64,000 bases of DNA, taken from the NCBI GenBank assembly GCA_020746105.1, contig CM036617.1:16552037-16616036 (forward strand). The letters run 5' to 3'. Below are positions 37,076-48,650 of the stretch, piece by piece. Position numbers and translations under genes: made by a program. The notes beneath the pieces are model-generated. The model had not been told where the DNA came from and did no database searches. It saw only the letters and a program-made list of their open reading frames with translations. The stretch comes from Trogon surrucura (lineage: Eukaryota; Chordata; Aves; Trogoniformes; Trogonidae). How positions within the stretch are numbered: the first letter of the stretch is position 1; the number at the start of each line of letters is the position of its first letter.

Positions 37076-40000
37076 GTAATTTTAAAGAGTCCTTTTACCT
37101 CAGTGCACTGGTATTCAGTGACACAGTGTATGAAGGGAATTGCGCTACAGTAGGTCTTTCCAAACTCAAGTCTGAAAGAGGTTTAGATGTGTGAAAAGGC
37201 ATGTAAAAATTTAAAGATAGATGAGCAATTTGAAGACAGCAGGCTTTAAATACAGTAAAATTGTTAATTACTTCATGATATATTTCCATCCTAGATTTTA
37301 GTCCCTAGTCTTTCTGATGAACTCTGAGAGGAAAAAAGACAGATTTATTTACTTAGGTGAATTTTTACATCCAGGTGAAGACATAATCTAATCTGGTAGA
37401 GAGAGATGTATAAAGAGATAAATGAAGCAATTTTAATATAGGTAATGTAGAAATTTGTAGAAGACTAGTCTTTGAAGCAAATAAAGCAAACATCTGTGTT
37501 CTCATGGTTTACAAGATACGAAATATGATAACAGCTCTGTCAGTCTGCACTGTGACAGTGAAGAAGATAATTTTTAGTTAAGGTTAGTGTATTATACTTA
37601 GATTGACAGAAGAAGTATATTTAAGATAGCAGGCAGACAAAAAAAAATCATTTATCTTAATTAATTAGTATTTAAGGAAACAGATTTCATTGTTCTGGAT
37701 ACAGAGAGGAAACTACGAGAACCTTCTAGAGAAGAAGGTTCCGTTCAAAAGGACAATTCTTCTGTTACCTCCAGGCAATAAATAGAAAACTGATGGTTAT
37801 GACCTTGATGTCTAATCCAGTGGGATATGAAGATTTCTGTGCGTGTTAGAGCACGGACTGTCAGAATCAGAAGGAAGATTCAAGAGAGAAATGTTTTCTA
37901 GGCATTGCTTTTTCTAAAGAAAGTATCAAATGGATTTTTCTGAAGTGTTAGTAAGACTCTTATTATGCAAACCATTTCTTCTGGCTAACACTTAATTTTT
38001 CTTTATCCCTTTCTTCACAAAAAGGCTCAAATAATAAAAAAGTGCAAATTTATATAGCAACAAGTGATCATGCATATTCAGATGTTATTTGGTCATGTAA
38101 CTAGAGATGAACTTAGTCCTTTCTCTCTTTTGACTGCCTATTATAGTTATTCTCATTAAAAAAAGCAAGTGTGGGTAGAGCCCTTCCCATATCTTCGTTT
38201 GCGAAACCTAGCAATGATGATGATGATATTAAAAAAGCATCATTTGTGACTGAGTCAGCAGTGTCTGTAATTTTCAGGAGTATCCTGCAGTTTGTTACTT
38301 CTTCCTTTACATACTTGTGACCAAACTGCATGTGACTTTCCTTACATGATATTTTTTTAAAATGGAAGCCTGAGATTAGAGTTGAAACTTCTGTGTGGAG
38401 TGTACTTCCCTTGCAGAGTAGAGAAAATGTGGCAGAGTGTAACAGGATGAAATTAGTGTTAGCAGTAACAGATGATTTTCAACCAAGCCTATTCAAAAAG
38501 TTTTTACTTCCATATATAACTCCAGTCAAATATCGACAAATGTGCTGCATTACGTTGCCATGATAGTGATCGTCCTTTCTCATTGTTCAAAGTGCTGACA
38601 AAATTGTGCTTATGGATTACTCGTTTCTATGAAAGTTATTATGAAGAAATCATTTAAACTTTTAGACACTTTTTGTACTGTAAGAGACATATAATTAAGG
38701 CAGAGCTTTACAGTATTTGGCTTTATCCATAAGCAGTAAATTGTGAAGATTTTTGTTTGTGATATAGAAAATAGTGACAGATGTCCAAATACTGGTTCTT
38801 ATAATTTTAAAATATTTTTTTATGTCAAGTATTTAATACAATTGTATTTGAAGCAATTCTTAATAATACACTCTTAGTATGTTTTTCTTCTCAAGCTTCT
38901 AGTCAGATCACATGTGAAGTACAATTTCTATGGGTTTATTTCCATGTGTATTTTGCCAGAAAAGGTGTTGATTATTTCCAGTTATGCATTTCAATTGGAT
39001 CATCTTTTTCCTTATATGTGATTCCAATTCACGTTTGTGCATATTACACCAAGTTTTTGATTAGCCTTTATCATTTTTTCATTCTTTCCTTTTCTGACCA
39101 TCTTCATCATCACATTTTTTTGACAGTCACTCACTATAACATAGTGACTTCTCCCTTCACCTTTTGAGACAAGTTTGATTTAGGTATTTTTCAAGGGGAG
39201 AATAGGGGACCTTTAAACATCAAAGTTGTACTGAATGATTGCATCTACTAAAGATGTAGCGAGTCTCTGCTTAGGTTAGTTAAAGACTGCCTTGTCATGA
39301 TGTTTGCTGCCAGTGCAGAAAATTATAAAAACAACTGCTTTGTTATAAACATTTGATGGGGATGGGGAGGAACTCAAAATATAGGCCAGATGGTAGAATA
39401 ATTATAGAAAGATTTATAGACGTGTAAAGATGTTCTGAGAACATTACACAACAAGAGACAGAAAAACAACAGGTGTTGTGTTTCTCAGGTCTGAATTCAC
39501 TCAGTAAAAATGAAAAAACACCTAGAGTGTGAACCAATCAGCATACACAAAATGCAATAGGGCCATATTTTGCTGTGTTATGTTGTGGTGATAGAGCTGA
39601 TAGAAATATGTGACTTCTTCCCAGGTGGAACTTCTGGTATTTGAATGTTAGATTTTGCTTCAAATTAAAACAAAAATTTTGTGTTTTCAACATTCTTCCA
39701 AGGGGAAGAGTTTTGAATACTTTCAGTTAGTGATGCTGACACTGAACTTTACAACATCGTGTTTCAGTTTGTCTGTCTACATGATTTATTTGCTATCAAC
39801 ATTAAGATATGAAGCTTATGAATCATCACAGTTCTATGTGTTGGTTGTAACTCTTGGTCCTTATACTCCCAGTTTCCTCATGGTGACATTTTACATGTGT
39901 TCTGTGGTTTCTCTCCTGTGGTACATGACTATAACTCAGCGATAATATATGTTGGTGTATAATGGAATTTAAGTGCATCTCAGTCTGTAGATGAGTGTCT

Positions 40001-40287
40001 TCTCATGGCTGTGGATACCAACAGAAGAGAGAGAAGTGACTGGGAACTACAGCTGTTAAGAGGCAAAACGGCAGACCAGACAGATGTCAAATGAATATCA
40101 ACATTCAGGTCACTTGGAAGTTGTTTTTTGTTTGCACAAGAGCTAGATAAAGAGCTTAACCTCTTTTTCCAACAAGACCTTATATTTTAAATGAAAATAT
40201 TTGTTTCATTCTTTTCGATGGAGCTGCTTTCAAGTCATCTGTAAAAAGAGTTCTTCCTTTGCTAGTGATTCCCTTCCCCCGCCACTC

Positions 40288-40301
40288 CCCCCCCCCCCCG
40301 A
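40288..40301. repeat. C homopolymer run
   Basis: A run of about a dozen C bases interrupted only at its left edge. Such runs are prone to length errors in sequencing. Confidence 0.85.
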
Positions 40302-40407
40302 GAACACACTTACACGCACAGAAAACCCCAAATAAAAATGGAGCTTAAGAGAAGGATAGAAGAGACTCTGGCGATCAGGTGCAGGGTTGGCCAAAGTTGA
40401 ACACCAG

Positions 40408-40945
40408 CCACAGAATCACCTAGACTGGAAAAGACCTTTAAGATCATCGAGTACAACCCTCAGCCTAACACTGACAAGTCCTCGACTAAACCGTATCCGT
40501 AAGCAGCTGTGTCTACCCGACTCTAAAATACTTCGAGGGATGGGGACTCTGCCACTGCCCTGGGTAACGTGTTCCAATGCCTGATAACCTTTTTGGTGAA
40601 TAAATTATTCACAATATCCAAACTAAACCTCCCTTTGCACAACTTGAGGCCATTTCCTCTTGTGCTGTCACTTCTTTCTTGGTTCAATAGACTGATCTCC
40701 ACCTCTCTACAATCTCCTTTAAGGTAGTTGTAGAGAGCGACATTGTCTCCTTTCAGCCTCCTTTTCTCCAGCCTAAAGGACTCTTATTCCCTCAGCTGCT
40801 CCTCATCAGACATGTGCTCTAGACCCTTCACCAGCTTTGTTGCCCTTCTCTGGACATGTTCTTGTACCTCAGTCTCCTTCGTGTAGCGAGGAACCCAAAA
40901 CTGAGCACAGTACTCAAGATGTGGCCTCACCACTGCCAAGTACGC
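40408..40945 (-). mobile_element. CR1 LINE 3' part, about 540 bases, antisense
   Basis: Begins with ACAGAATCACCTAGACTGGA and AAAGACCTTTAAGATCATCG and continues through the end of ORF2 (CAACTTGAGGCCATTTCCTC, TTTGTTGCCCTTCTCTGGAC) to about CAGTACTCAAGATGTGGCCT. Only one degenerate tail octamer remains. Many substitutions suggest an old copy. Confidence 0.88.
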
Positions 40946-41704
40946 CCTACATGCAGCCTGTCCTACCCTACCTCTCTCTCTGTTTTCCCATTCATGTTCA
41001 TCCTCACATCTCCTTTTGCCCAGCCTTGGTCCTTTCCCTAAATATCCTATACTAAATCTCGTACTATCCCAGAACTGTCGTGTTCAGTCCTCAACTTCAA
41101 TCCACTTGGGCACTCCGTAGCAAGGCCTAAAAACCTTTAAGTAATCCCACTCAGTTGGCATAGCATTTCACAGTTCATTCTAATAGATTGCCTTAGCAGA
41201 TTTTGCAGCAGGGACAATAGCTTAATGGTTTGTCTTTTATGGTCTTAAAATTAGCTGATTCAGATGGATTAGGTTGATTGCATTCCTCACCTTGTCATTG
41301 TTCCTCTCATCACGCTCTATTTGAACAGCTGTTACCTAGGTATCCATACAGTGCAGAATATTTCAGATTTATTATTCTAATATTAAAGCACAAATATTCA
41401 TTTAAAATTGTGCTTTATATCTGCCCATTCCATTATTTTAACTCAAATTTGCACCTTATTCTGAAGAATTAAGAGTTTTACTGTTGCTTTTCTTGGCTGC
41501 TTCTCTTCAGCTGTCATGAATATCAAAACAAAAATACAACTGCCACCTAACATTATCTGCTAAAAAACTGAGCCTTAATTGGCTCCCATAGGTCCCATCA
41601 TGTTGCAGCATGATTTCACTTTATTCAGAATACCAGCCAGGATATATATTTCAAGACTTCTAAGTGATAACTGCTTGATAAAAATTGGAAATTTACAAGT
41701 ACTT

Positions 41705-42151
41705 CTATAAAAATGCATTTTTTTTTTTACTTTGCCTGTCATGTAATAGGCAAATTTGAGGCTCTGATAGATCCAGCTGTTCCTTTTTAATCCCTACTTC
41801 AGTTAGATTGTATTGATTGACTTGTGGCAGGTATAGATTAGTGGTGTTATATAAAGATACACGGTCCAAACAGGAGGACACAGGGAACCTAAAATGGAAG
41901 TATTGGTCTTGCACAGGTGATAGGAGTTGTCCACGGAAATAAGATCTAGTTTCTGAGGAAGATGATGCCGAAGATGAAGTGTTTTTTGTGCTCAGAGAGC
42001 TTGTGTACTCCTGTGACTTACAGAAAACTGTGATGCCTTTGCTGGAAGGATTCCTTAAGTTTTGGGTTATATACTGATTCAAGACTTTACTTTCCAGAGG
42101 TACTGAAGTCACTGTTTCTTGTAGTGAAATGATACTTTTCCTGTGGAACAC
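41705..42151 (-). other. Unidentified coding-looking ORF, 148 codons
   Basis: The longest ORF in the window outside CR1. On the minus strand it contains a Ser-rich stretch (STKNTSSSASSSSETRSYF), then RGQLLSPVQDQYFHFRF, LDRVSLYNTTNLYLPQVNQ and KKEQLDLSEPQICLLHD. The composition looks like real protein rather than AT-rich chance sequence. Just before the stop there is a run of 11 A (minus strand). Upstream of the frame the minus strand reads TGTGTTCCACAG, which could be a splice acceptor. It may be an exon of an antisense gene, a retrocopy or chance. I do not recognise the family. Confidence 0.25.
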
Positions 42152-44501
42152 AGTAGGTTTTCATACAAATTCTGCAAACTTTGCTGTTTTAAATGGAAAT
42201 ACTTTTTGGTTGTCAATGAGCAAAGATTGTCTCAGGATTTGGGAGAGCAATTTGCTTTATGCATGGAAAAGCAATTTTTAAAAAAGAGGCATTGGAAATA
42301 GAAAGCTGTCTCTACTTGTATTTTATTTGGTCTCAGTGTGAGTTGTTGAAGCTTAATCTCAATGAATTTTAGATGCTCGAACAGAGCGTGGAGGTGACCA
42401 CACATTATGGCCTTTTCTATAAACGTCAGGCTTAAATGTTTTCAAAAGTAATCTGTGCCATCAAAGTTCAACTCCTGTTGATTAAATTCTCAGAATTCTA
42501 AACATGTTTTGTGAGAATGACTTATTTTTTAATTATTAAATACTAACTTGTAATCAGAAGTTTGAGCAGCATCCTTTATCATACCACTATCCAGTTGTTC
42601 AGCTCTGATTGTAGAATATTGATTGCACATGATGCTTCATAAGATTTTTATGTGTTGCATAAAAAAAGAAAACCCAAAGTCATTATCTCTATGCACTTTC
42701 TGAGTAATTACCTTTTTTAAAGAAAATGATATTTTTCTCTAACCTTAGTTTAAATTCAAAACAACTTGATTTAGTGTTCTGCATTTCTTCTCTGGATACA
42801 AGTTAGTATTTATATGCTCCATAAGTTACAAGAATCTGTACCATGTATTATATAAAGTTTAAAGCTGTAGTTGATACACTTTATTTAATCTAATAAAATA
42901 GTCACCATTCATTGATTTCTCTCTTTAAGCTACAAGATACATTTTCTCAATACAGGAAGAAATCTGAAAAGATACAATGATAAAATATTAATAAACTGTA
43001 TGCATTTAAACTGTTAAAATTTAAAGTGTAGATAGCTCAGTTTCTAATAATTTGGTTTTCATTGTGTCTTTGTCCTTTATCATGGACAAAGCTGTCTGCA
43101 AAAGGGAAGACAGAGTAAAATGGATAGTCTTGTCTAACAAAAGCTCAAGCCAAAAAAGGTTAATTATAGTACAAGTAGTAGAAAAGGATGTTATCATTTG
43201 CATATGAAAATGAGTCTCCTTATGTTACGCTGTCAAAGACTTTGGTGATTTTTAATTCTAGCCATTAATAAATGATAAGGCTGCAACACATGCTAATACA
43301 CCAATTTGCAGGTACGTTCCATCAATCTGCTGTGTTTTTTTCTAGACAACTTGGTTGCAGTAACTTGCTCCTCTGGTCAAATATTGTGTCTACTAACAAT
43401 AAGCAATCTATTCAAAATCCTTTGTTGTTTGACCTATAATTGCAATTTCATAGTCATATGTGCATACATGGAAATAAATTTCTTAGAGTAATAAGACATC
43501 TGTGTAACTAAAAGGTAACTAGGTGTGATCATGGGTCTGTTTTGAAATGTAGGTGTTTTGGTGTGAACTGACTTGGGGATATAGTTTACAAAATGTTTTT
43601 TCTCTTGGTTTGAGATTTTAATTGGTTGGCATCAGTGGTAGCGTGATTTTAACTATTCCTCAAATAGCATTTGCAGATATATATAAAAAAGAAAGTCCAT
43701 TTTCTTGTAGGAATACACAGCCATTCCACAAACAAGCATCATCTCTAATTAGCAATCTTTTTGGCATTTCTTTGGGGCAAGGCAGAAATGTAGTTGCATG
43801 CTGACCTATCTTTCTCTCTTTGAAGGAGATTCCATATATCTGAATTTGAAATGATAACATGGTTTCATAGTGTACTCCCATATAAATAATAATCATTAAA
43901 AAAGATTTAAAGATTCAGAGCTGTTAAAGTTTCAGAGCTGCCATCTCAAATTTAGTTTGTGAAGGAAAAGATTCACGAGAGTAAGTCTTGACTAAATCCT
44001 GCTTTATCTGTTGGATATACAGTAGTTTTACTATTGGGAATTCACATTCAGATAAAGCAACCAGTGCAGGATGCAAATGCACTCAGCCACCCTGTTGTCA
44101 TGACTGTATTTTAAAACTGGAGTTTTATTTATTTATTATCTGAGCTTGAGTTTCAAACTTTTCACCAGATTTGTGCTGTTGTACAGTGTTGTATATGCTT
44201 TTCCTTATACATGTAATGTATTTTCTGATAAGTTCTCTGTATTTACTATTTTCAGTGTAATTTCTAATATTCATGATCCCAAATGGTAAATTTAATCAAC
44301 TGAAATTACGTACATATCAGACAAAATGCAGTAAGCAATTGAGAACTAACCCAATTATTGTTCATTTCTCAGGTATGGAGATTATGAAGCTAGAAAAAAG
44401 ATTTATTCAGTCATGCATTAGTATTTAATTTATTCTCATCAGACTGAGAAAGTCAAAATTGATGAAGAAGCCATCAAGCTAAAAATACAGTAGATATTAC
44501 A

Positions 44502-44762
44502 CAGAATCACAGAATGTTAGGAATTGGAAGGGACCTCTGGAGATCATCTAGTCCAACCCCTGTGCCATAGCAGGATCACCCAGGGCAGGTTTCCCAGGGT
44601 GATGTCTGGGCAGATTTTGAAGGTCTCTGGAGATGGAGACTCCACCACCTCTCTGGGCAGCCTGTTCCAGTGCTTTGCCACCCTTAAAGTAAAGAAGCTC
44701 CTCCTCATATTTGAGTGGAACTTTCTATGTTTAATTTTGTGTCCATTACCTCTAGTCCTGTA
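44502..44762 (-). mobile_element. CR1 LINE 3' end, antisense
   Basis: Starts with ACAGAATCACAGAATGTTAG, then GAATTGGAAGGGACCTCTGG and the end of ORF2 (CTCTGGGCAGCCTGTTCCAG). It is 5'-truncated near 44762. It resembles, but is older than, the copies at 51163 and 58388. Confidence 0.88.
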
Positions 44763-44964
44763 ATTAGAATAGTAAAAATAAAATTGTCTTGCTTATTATC
44801 TGTGAATTTATTAAGAGTACTGTCACCCATGATATCACAACACAATAGAAATGCAAAATTCTTAATGAGATTGTTAAAAGTCAAAAGGAGTTATATTTTT
44901 CTTCCTGTTCTGCACTCTTGAGGCCTCATCTGAAGCAACTGTCCATTTCTTGACTGTTCAATCA

Positions 44965-45158
44965 AAAAAAATTGTGGACCAGGTGGCCCAGAGAATTTTG
45001 CGGAATCTCCACGTCTGGAGATACACAGAACTAGAGTAGACAATGCCCAGGGCAACGTAACTTGACAGTGAATATGTCCCTACTTTGAGCTGCAGTTGGA
45101 TCAGATGACTTTCAGAGGTCCCTTTCAACCTCAGTTCTATACTCTTGTAATTTAGAAA
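44965..45158 (+). mobile_element. CR1 LINE 3' end, sense, decayed
   Basis: Reads GGACCAGGTGGCCCAGAGAA, TCAGATGACTTTCAGAGGTC and CCTTTCAACCTCAGTTCTAT. The last ORF2 residues and 3' UTR are recognisable, but indels break the frame. It is similar to the copy at 45385-45578. Confidence 0.7.
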
Positions 45159-45384
45159 TTCTCCACTCTACCTTCTGGGTCAAATCTGCTCTAGAGTATG
45201 CACATGGTTTGTACCATTTCAGTGTAGTATTTCTCTCTTAGATGGTAAATAGCCAAAAGTGATATATCTAGTTATATGCCCTGAATGCATTGCTTAGATG
45301 TATATCGTCACACTTACTGAGATCAGCCAATAGAAAACAGACACAAGTTGCAAGAAAGGGAACTGATGAGGCATTTGGAAGGAA

Positions 45385-45578
45385 AAAAATCATGTTGAGG
45401 GTGGTCAGGAGGTGGAACAGGTGGCCCAGAGAAGGTTGTGGAATCTCTATCATTTGAGATATTTAAAATATCTTTGAACAAGCCCCTGAGCGAACTACTC
45501 TAGGCTGGCCCTTTTTTGAGGGTGGAGAATTGGAGTAGATCTCCAGAGGTCTTCAATGTATGATTCCATGAAACTGTA
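45385..45578 (+). mobile_element. CR1 LINE 3' end, sense, decayed
   Basis: Reads AGGTGGAACAGGTGGCCCAG, AGAAGGTTGTGGAATCTC and CTCCAGAGGTCTTCAATGTA, ending TGATTCCATGAA. It lies in the same orientation as, and close to, the piece at 44965. Confidence 0.75.
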
Positions 45579-48463
45579 GAATGCTTTAGAGTTCCATAGA
45601 GTACATATAAAAATGACATAGATATTATTGATCCCAGATGTTTAATTTGATGAGTAAATTATTTCTACAACAAAAATAATTTTAAAACTAAAACCATTGT
45701 ATCTAAAAAAAAAACAAAAAACAAAGATGCCTTTAAAAACAAAACAAAGAAAATTGCTGTTTAACAAAATGTACAGGTTTTTTTCCCTAAATTGCTCCAT
45801 GCTGTCTTTCTCTGCATTACTTCCTGAGAACAAGTTTGAAGCAAGCTTCATGCCATACTACTGCTGTTTAGGATCCTCTTAGCCCTCAGGTGTGACAGGA
45901 CATCTGAAAGAGACCTACAGCCTTGATGATGAGCAGTTCTGTTGGATTGGCCATAATAAAAAATTTCCCTTTCTGATATAAAGAAAGGCTTCATGGGCTT
46001 CAAATAGCTCTTATGCTGTACCTGAGGTACATTCACTCTGAATGCCTTGGCTTTACTATGTAGGAACAAAAAACAATCCATGCCAGTTTATTACACCAAT
46101 TAAAAAAATAATTTTTGTGTCTACGCGAAGTTGTGCTTTGTTTAACAACGTATTCTCTTCGACGGAGTGTAAGTTGCTTTGACACGAGCCAGCATGATGC
46201 ATCCCAGGACACCACGTCACAGCCATGGCCATGCAATCCTGTAGTTCCTTTGCTTAGATTGGGGTTGCATCAGCTGCTGTTTCTGTGGTCTCTTTTTCTT
46301 TGTAGAAAAAAAGCATTTCCTTCTTTGCCTTTTCATTGTGGCATATTTTGGGAGACGTACCCTGCAGAGTTAAACAATTTCTGATTCGATTGCTCTAGTG
46401 TGTTTGATCAACATTGCATACGTGTCTGAGAGTTGCGTTAAGCCTTAGTAGTTGCTAATAGAAGAGAGTTCTGTGACACAAGCATGACTGAGAGATTTCC
46501 TCTGAATTTTGACAGCCTCAGGAGAGGGTATTAACAGAAACTAAATGACTGGTAGTCAAAAAAGGAAAAATAAAAGAGAGACTGGTGACTGCAGTCTAAG
46601 AGATCATTGCTTCAGAAGGGGAGAAAGGACTGTGAGGGAGATGCTTAATGGAAAATCTGTATCGTACGGGTTGTTGACCAGAGAAAATGAACCACAGCAA
46701 ATGAAGCAGTTCTCTCTTGGCTCTCCTTATTGTAATGTAGCCTTCAAGCTGGTGCTATGTAAGAAATCACTGCAGTGCATCCCATCATTGCTAGTGCCTA
46801 ATGTATTAAGTGTTCTTAACTCCTGTCTAGTCACACCAGCACCACCACAATATAGATTTCAGCATCCCAGCTCCAGAGCTCTGCAAAGTAATTATGTCTG
46901 ACATAGTCCTGATTTTGTCCAAGGATTATGGTAAAGAGTCTTGTCTGTTGGCTGCAAATTAATAATATGTGCCCCTGTTTTCCCTTCCCTGCAACTTTTT
47001 ACCAGTGGAGATGGAAAGTAGGACTGTGATCTCTTTGAGAAGACAGGACATTGAAGTTTCTTTGAATGTTTACTCCCTTTGCTCCTCATGTTTTGTAGTT
47101 TTGGTTCCACCAAGAATAGTGCCAGCTCTTATATTTCCTTACCCAACTATACTCTGTGTAACTACAAATGCAATGTGGCACTCAGTAACTGATGTATTTA
47201 GTTATGGAGAAAGGAAAAACTAGAAGGCATGAAGCATAAGAGCATTATCTAACTGGATTCTGTGTTTAGTGATCGTACAGGAAATATTTGAAAGTAGTTA
47301 TTTTTGGTATACATCAATCCCGAACTTGTCAGTATGATGCTACAGTTTTTATGCATCATCATCATCATCATTCTGGTGTCCTTATTAAATGTAGGAAGCA
47401 GCAATTCATGGAAAATTAAGCTTTTGTTTTGATAAAAATAAATTAGGACTGTAACTAGAATGAGATCACATTTGCTAATGCTTCTGTCAGCTGTGCATTA
47501 CCTCACCTCTGCTTCTGGCACATTGTTACCTAGCACATTGATGCTAATGGACCTAGAATTTTTATGCTGTAACGCAGTGGTATTGTGTTAGTATTCAGCC
47601 TTCTTAACAAACGGGGTTTCTGAGGCGTGTCAAACAGATATAAATAATAGTATTTTATTTAAATCACTGGACAGAAGTTTGGTTTGCAAGCTCTAAAAAA
47701 ATTAATGAAATAAAAAAAAAATTTTAAACAAAAATAAGATTCCAAATTAAATTTGTATGTGATTTAGCATTCAAATGATAGTATGTGCCAACACCTTACC
47801 ATATACCTGAAATACTGCACTATTTACATGTTCATTTAATAAAGGATAACTAGCTCAAGAATAATAGCTCAAGGATTTCACATACAAAAAAAAAAATTAC
47901 CACAAGGGAGCAGATTATTGTATGCCTGCTGCTTCTGAGAATGGGATTGCACCCCTGTGCTAAATGCCAGAAAAATTACCTCTATTTCATTTCTTTGGAG
48001 TGTAATACAATTATTCCTGCTGGCATTTACCACTGAATGCCAACCCCTAGGAGCACACCTATGGAACAGCCGCTGCCCTGGGAGGAAAATAGGACTCCAG
48101 CATAACTGCTTGATTGACCTTTGCTTAATCTAAAGTCAGGTTAACTGAGTGTTTACTCGCCTAGCAGTGCTACTCACCATTTTTTGCTTTCAGACTTATC
48201 CGAAGTCCTGCATTTTTTTCCTTAGTAATTTTGAATCCCTCTAAAAGAGGCGGAAAACTAGAATTGCACTTTATGGTTTCAGTCTATGCGTATTCATATA
48301 ACTCTGAATACAGTTTTCCACCTGGACGCAGAAATGAAATCACTTCTGTAGTAATTCGTATGATTTTTCCCTTTCAATAAAAGTTTTCTACTGGGACCGG
48401 AGCAACAGGAGAAAAAAAAAAACAAAACAGTAGAAGAGAATACATTTGAAATGACTTAAAATG

Positions 48464-48650
48464 AGGGCCGGTTTAGCTCAGTGGGTTGAGCGTGGTGCTT
48501 GAAACACCAAAGGTCACGGGTTCGATTCCCATTCGGTTCTCACATGTTGCCTGACCTAGTCGAGAGGTGGCGTCCCTGCCCACAACAGGAAGGTTGGATT
48601 AAAATGATCTCTAAGGTCCCTTCTAGCCCAGGCCATTCTATGATTCTATG
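48464..48650 (+). mobile_element. tRNA-derived SINE with CR1-like tail (TguSINE1-like), complete
   Basis: About 187 bases. The tRNA-Ile-like head starts GAGGGCCGGTTTAGCTCAGT, with the A box at 48474-48484 (TAGCTCAGTGG) and the B box at 48519-48529 (GGTTCGATTCC), forming an RNA polymerase III promoter. The anticodon arm is a perfect TGGTG/CACCA stem with loop CTTGAAA. A short unique linker (GACCTAGTCGAGAGGTGGCG) leads to a CR1 3' UTR tail ending ATTCTATGATTCTATG. It should be transcribed by pol III and copied in trans by CR1 machinery. It is sense to DYNC2H1. The family name is from memory; a database match would settle it. Confidence 0.92.

Noticed and set aside
39655-39945. Hydrophobic 96-codon ORF resembling a two-helix membrane protein
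   Set aside because: T-rich intron DNA gives Phe/Leu/Tyr-rich frames by chance. No family is recognisable and nothing supports it nearby.
48474-48529. tRNA gene call from the A and B boxes
   Set aside because: The cloverleaf is followed by a CR1 3' tail and the unit recurs at 21838-22020, so it is a SINE head. The acceptor stem is decayed.
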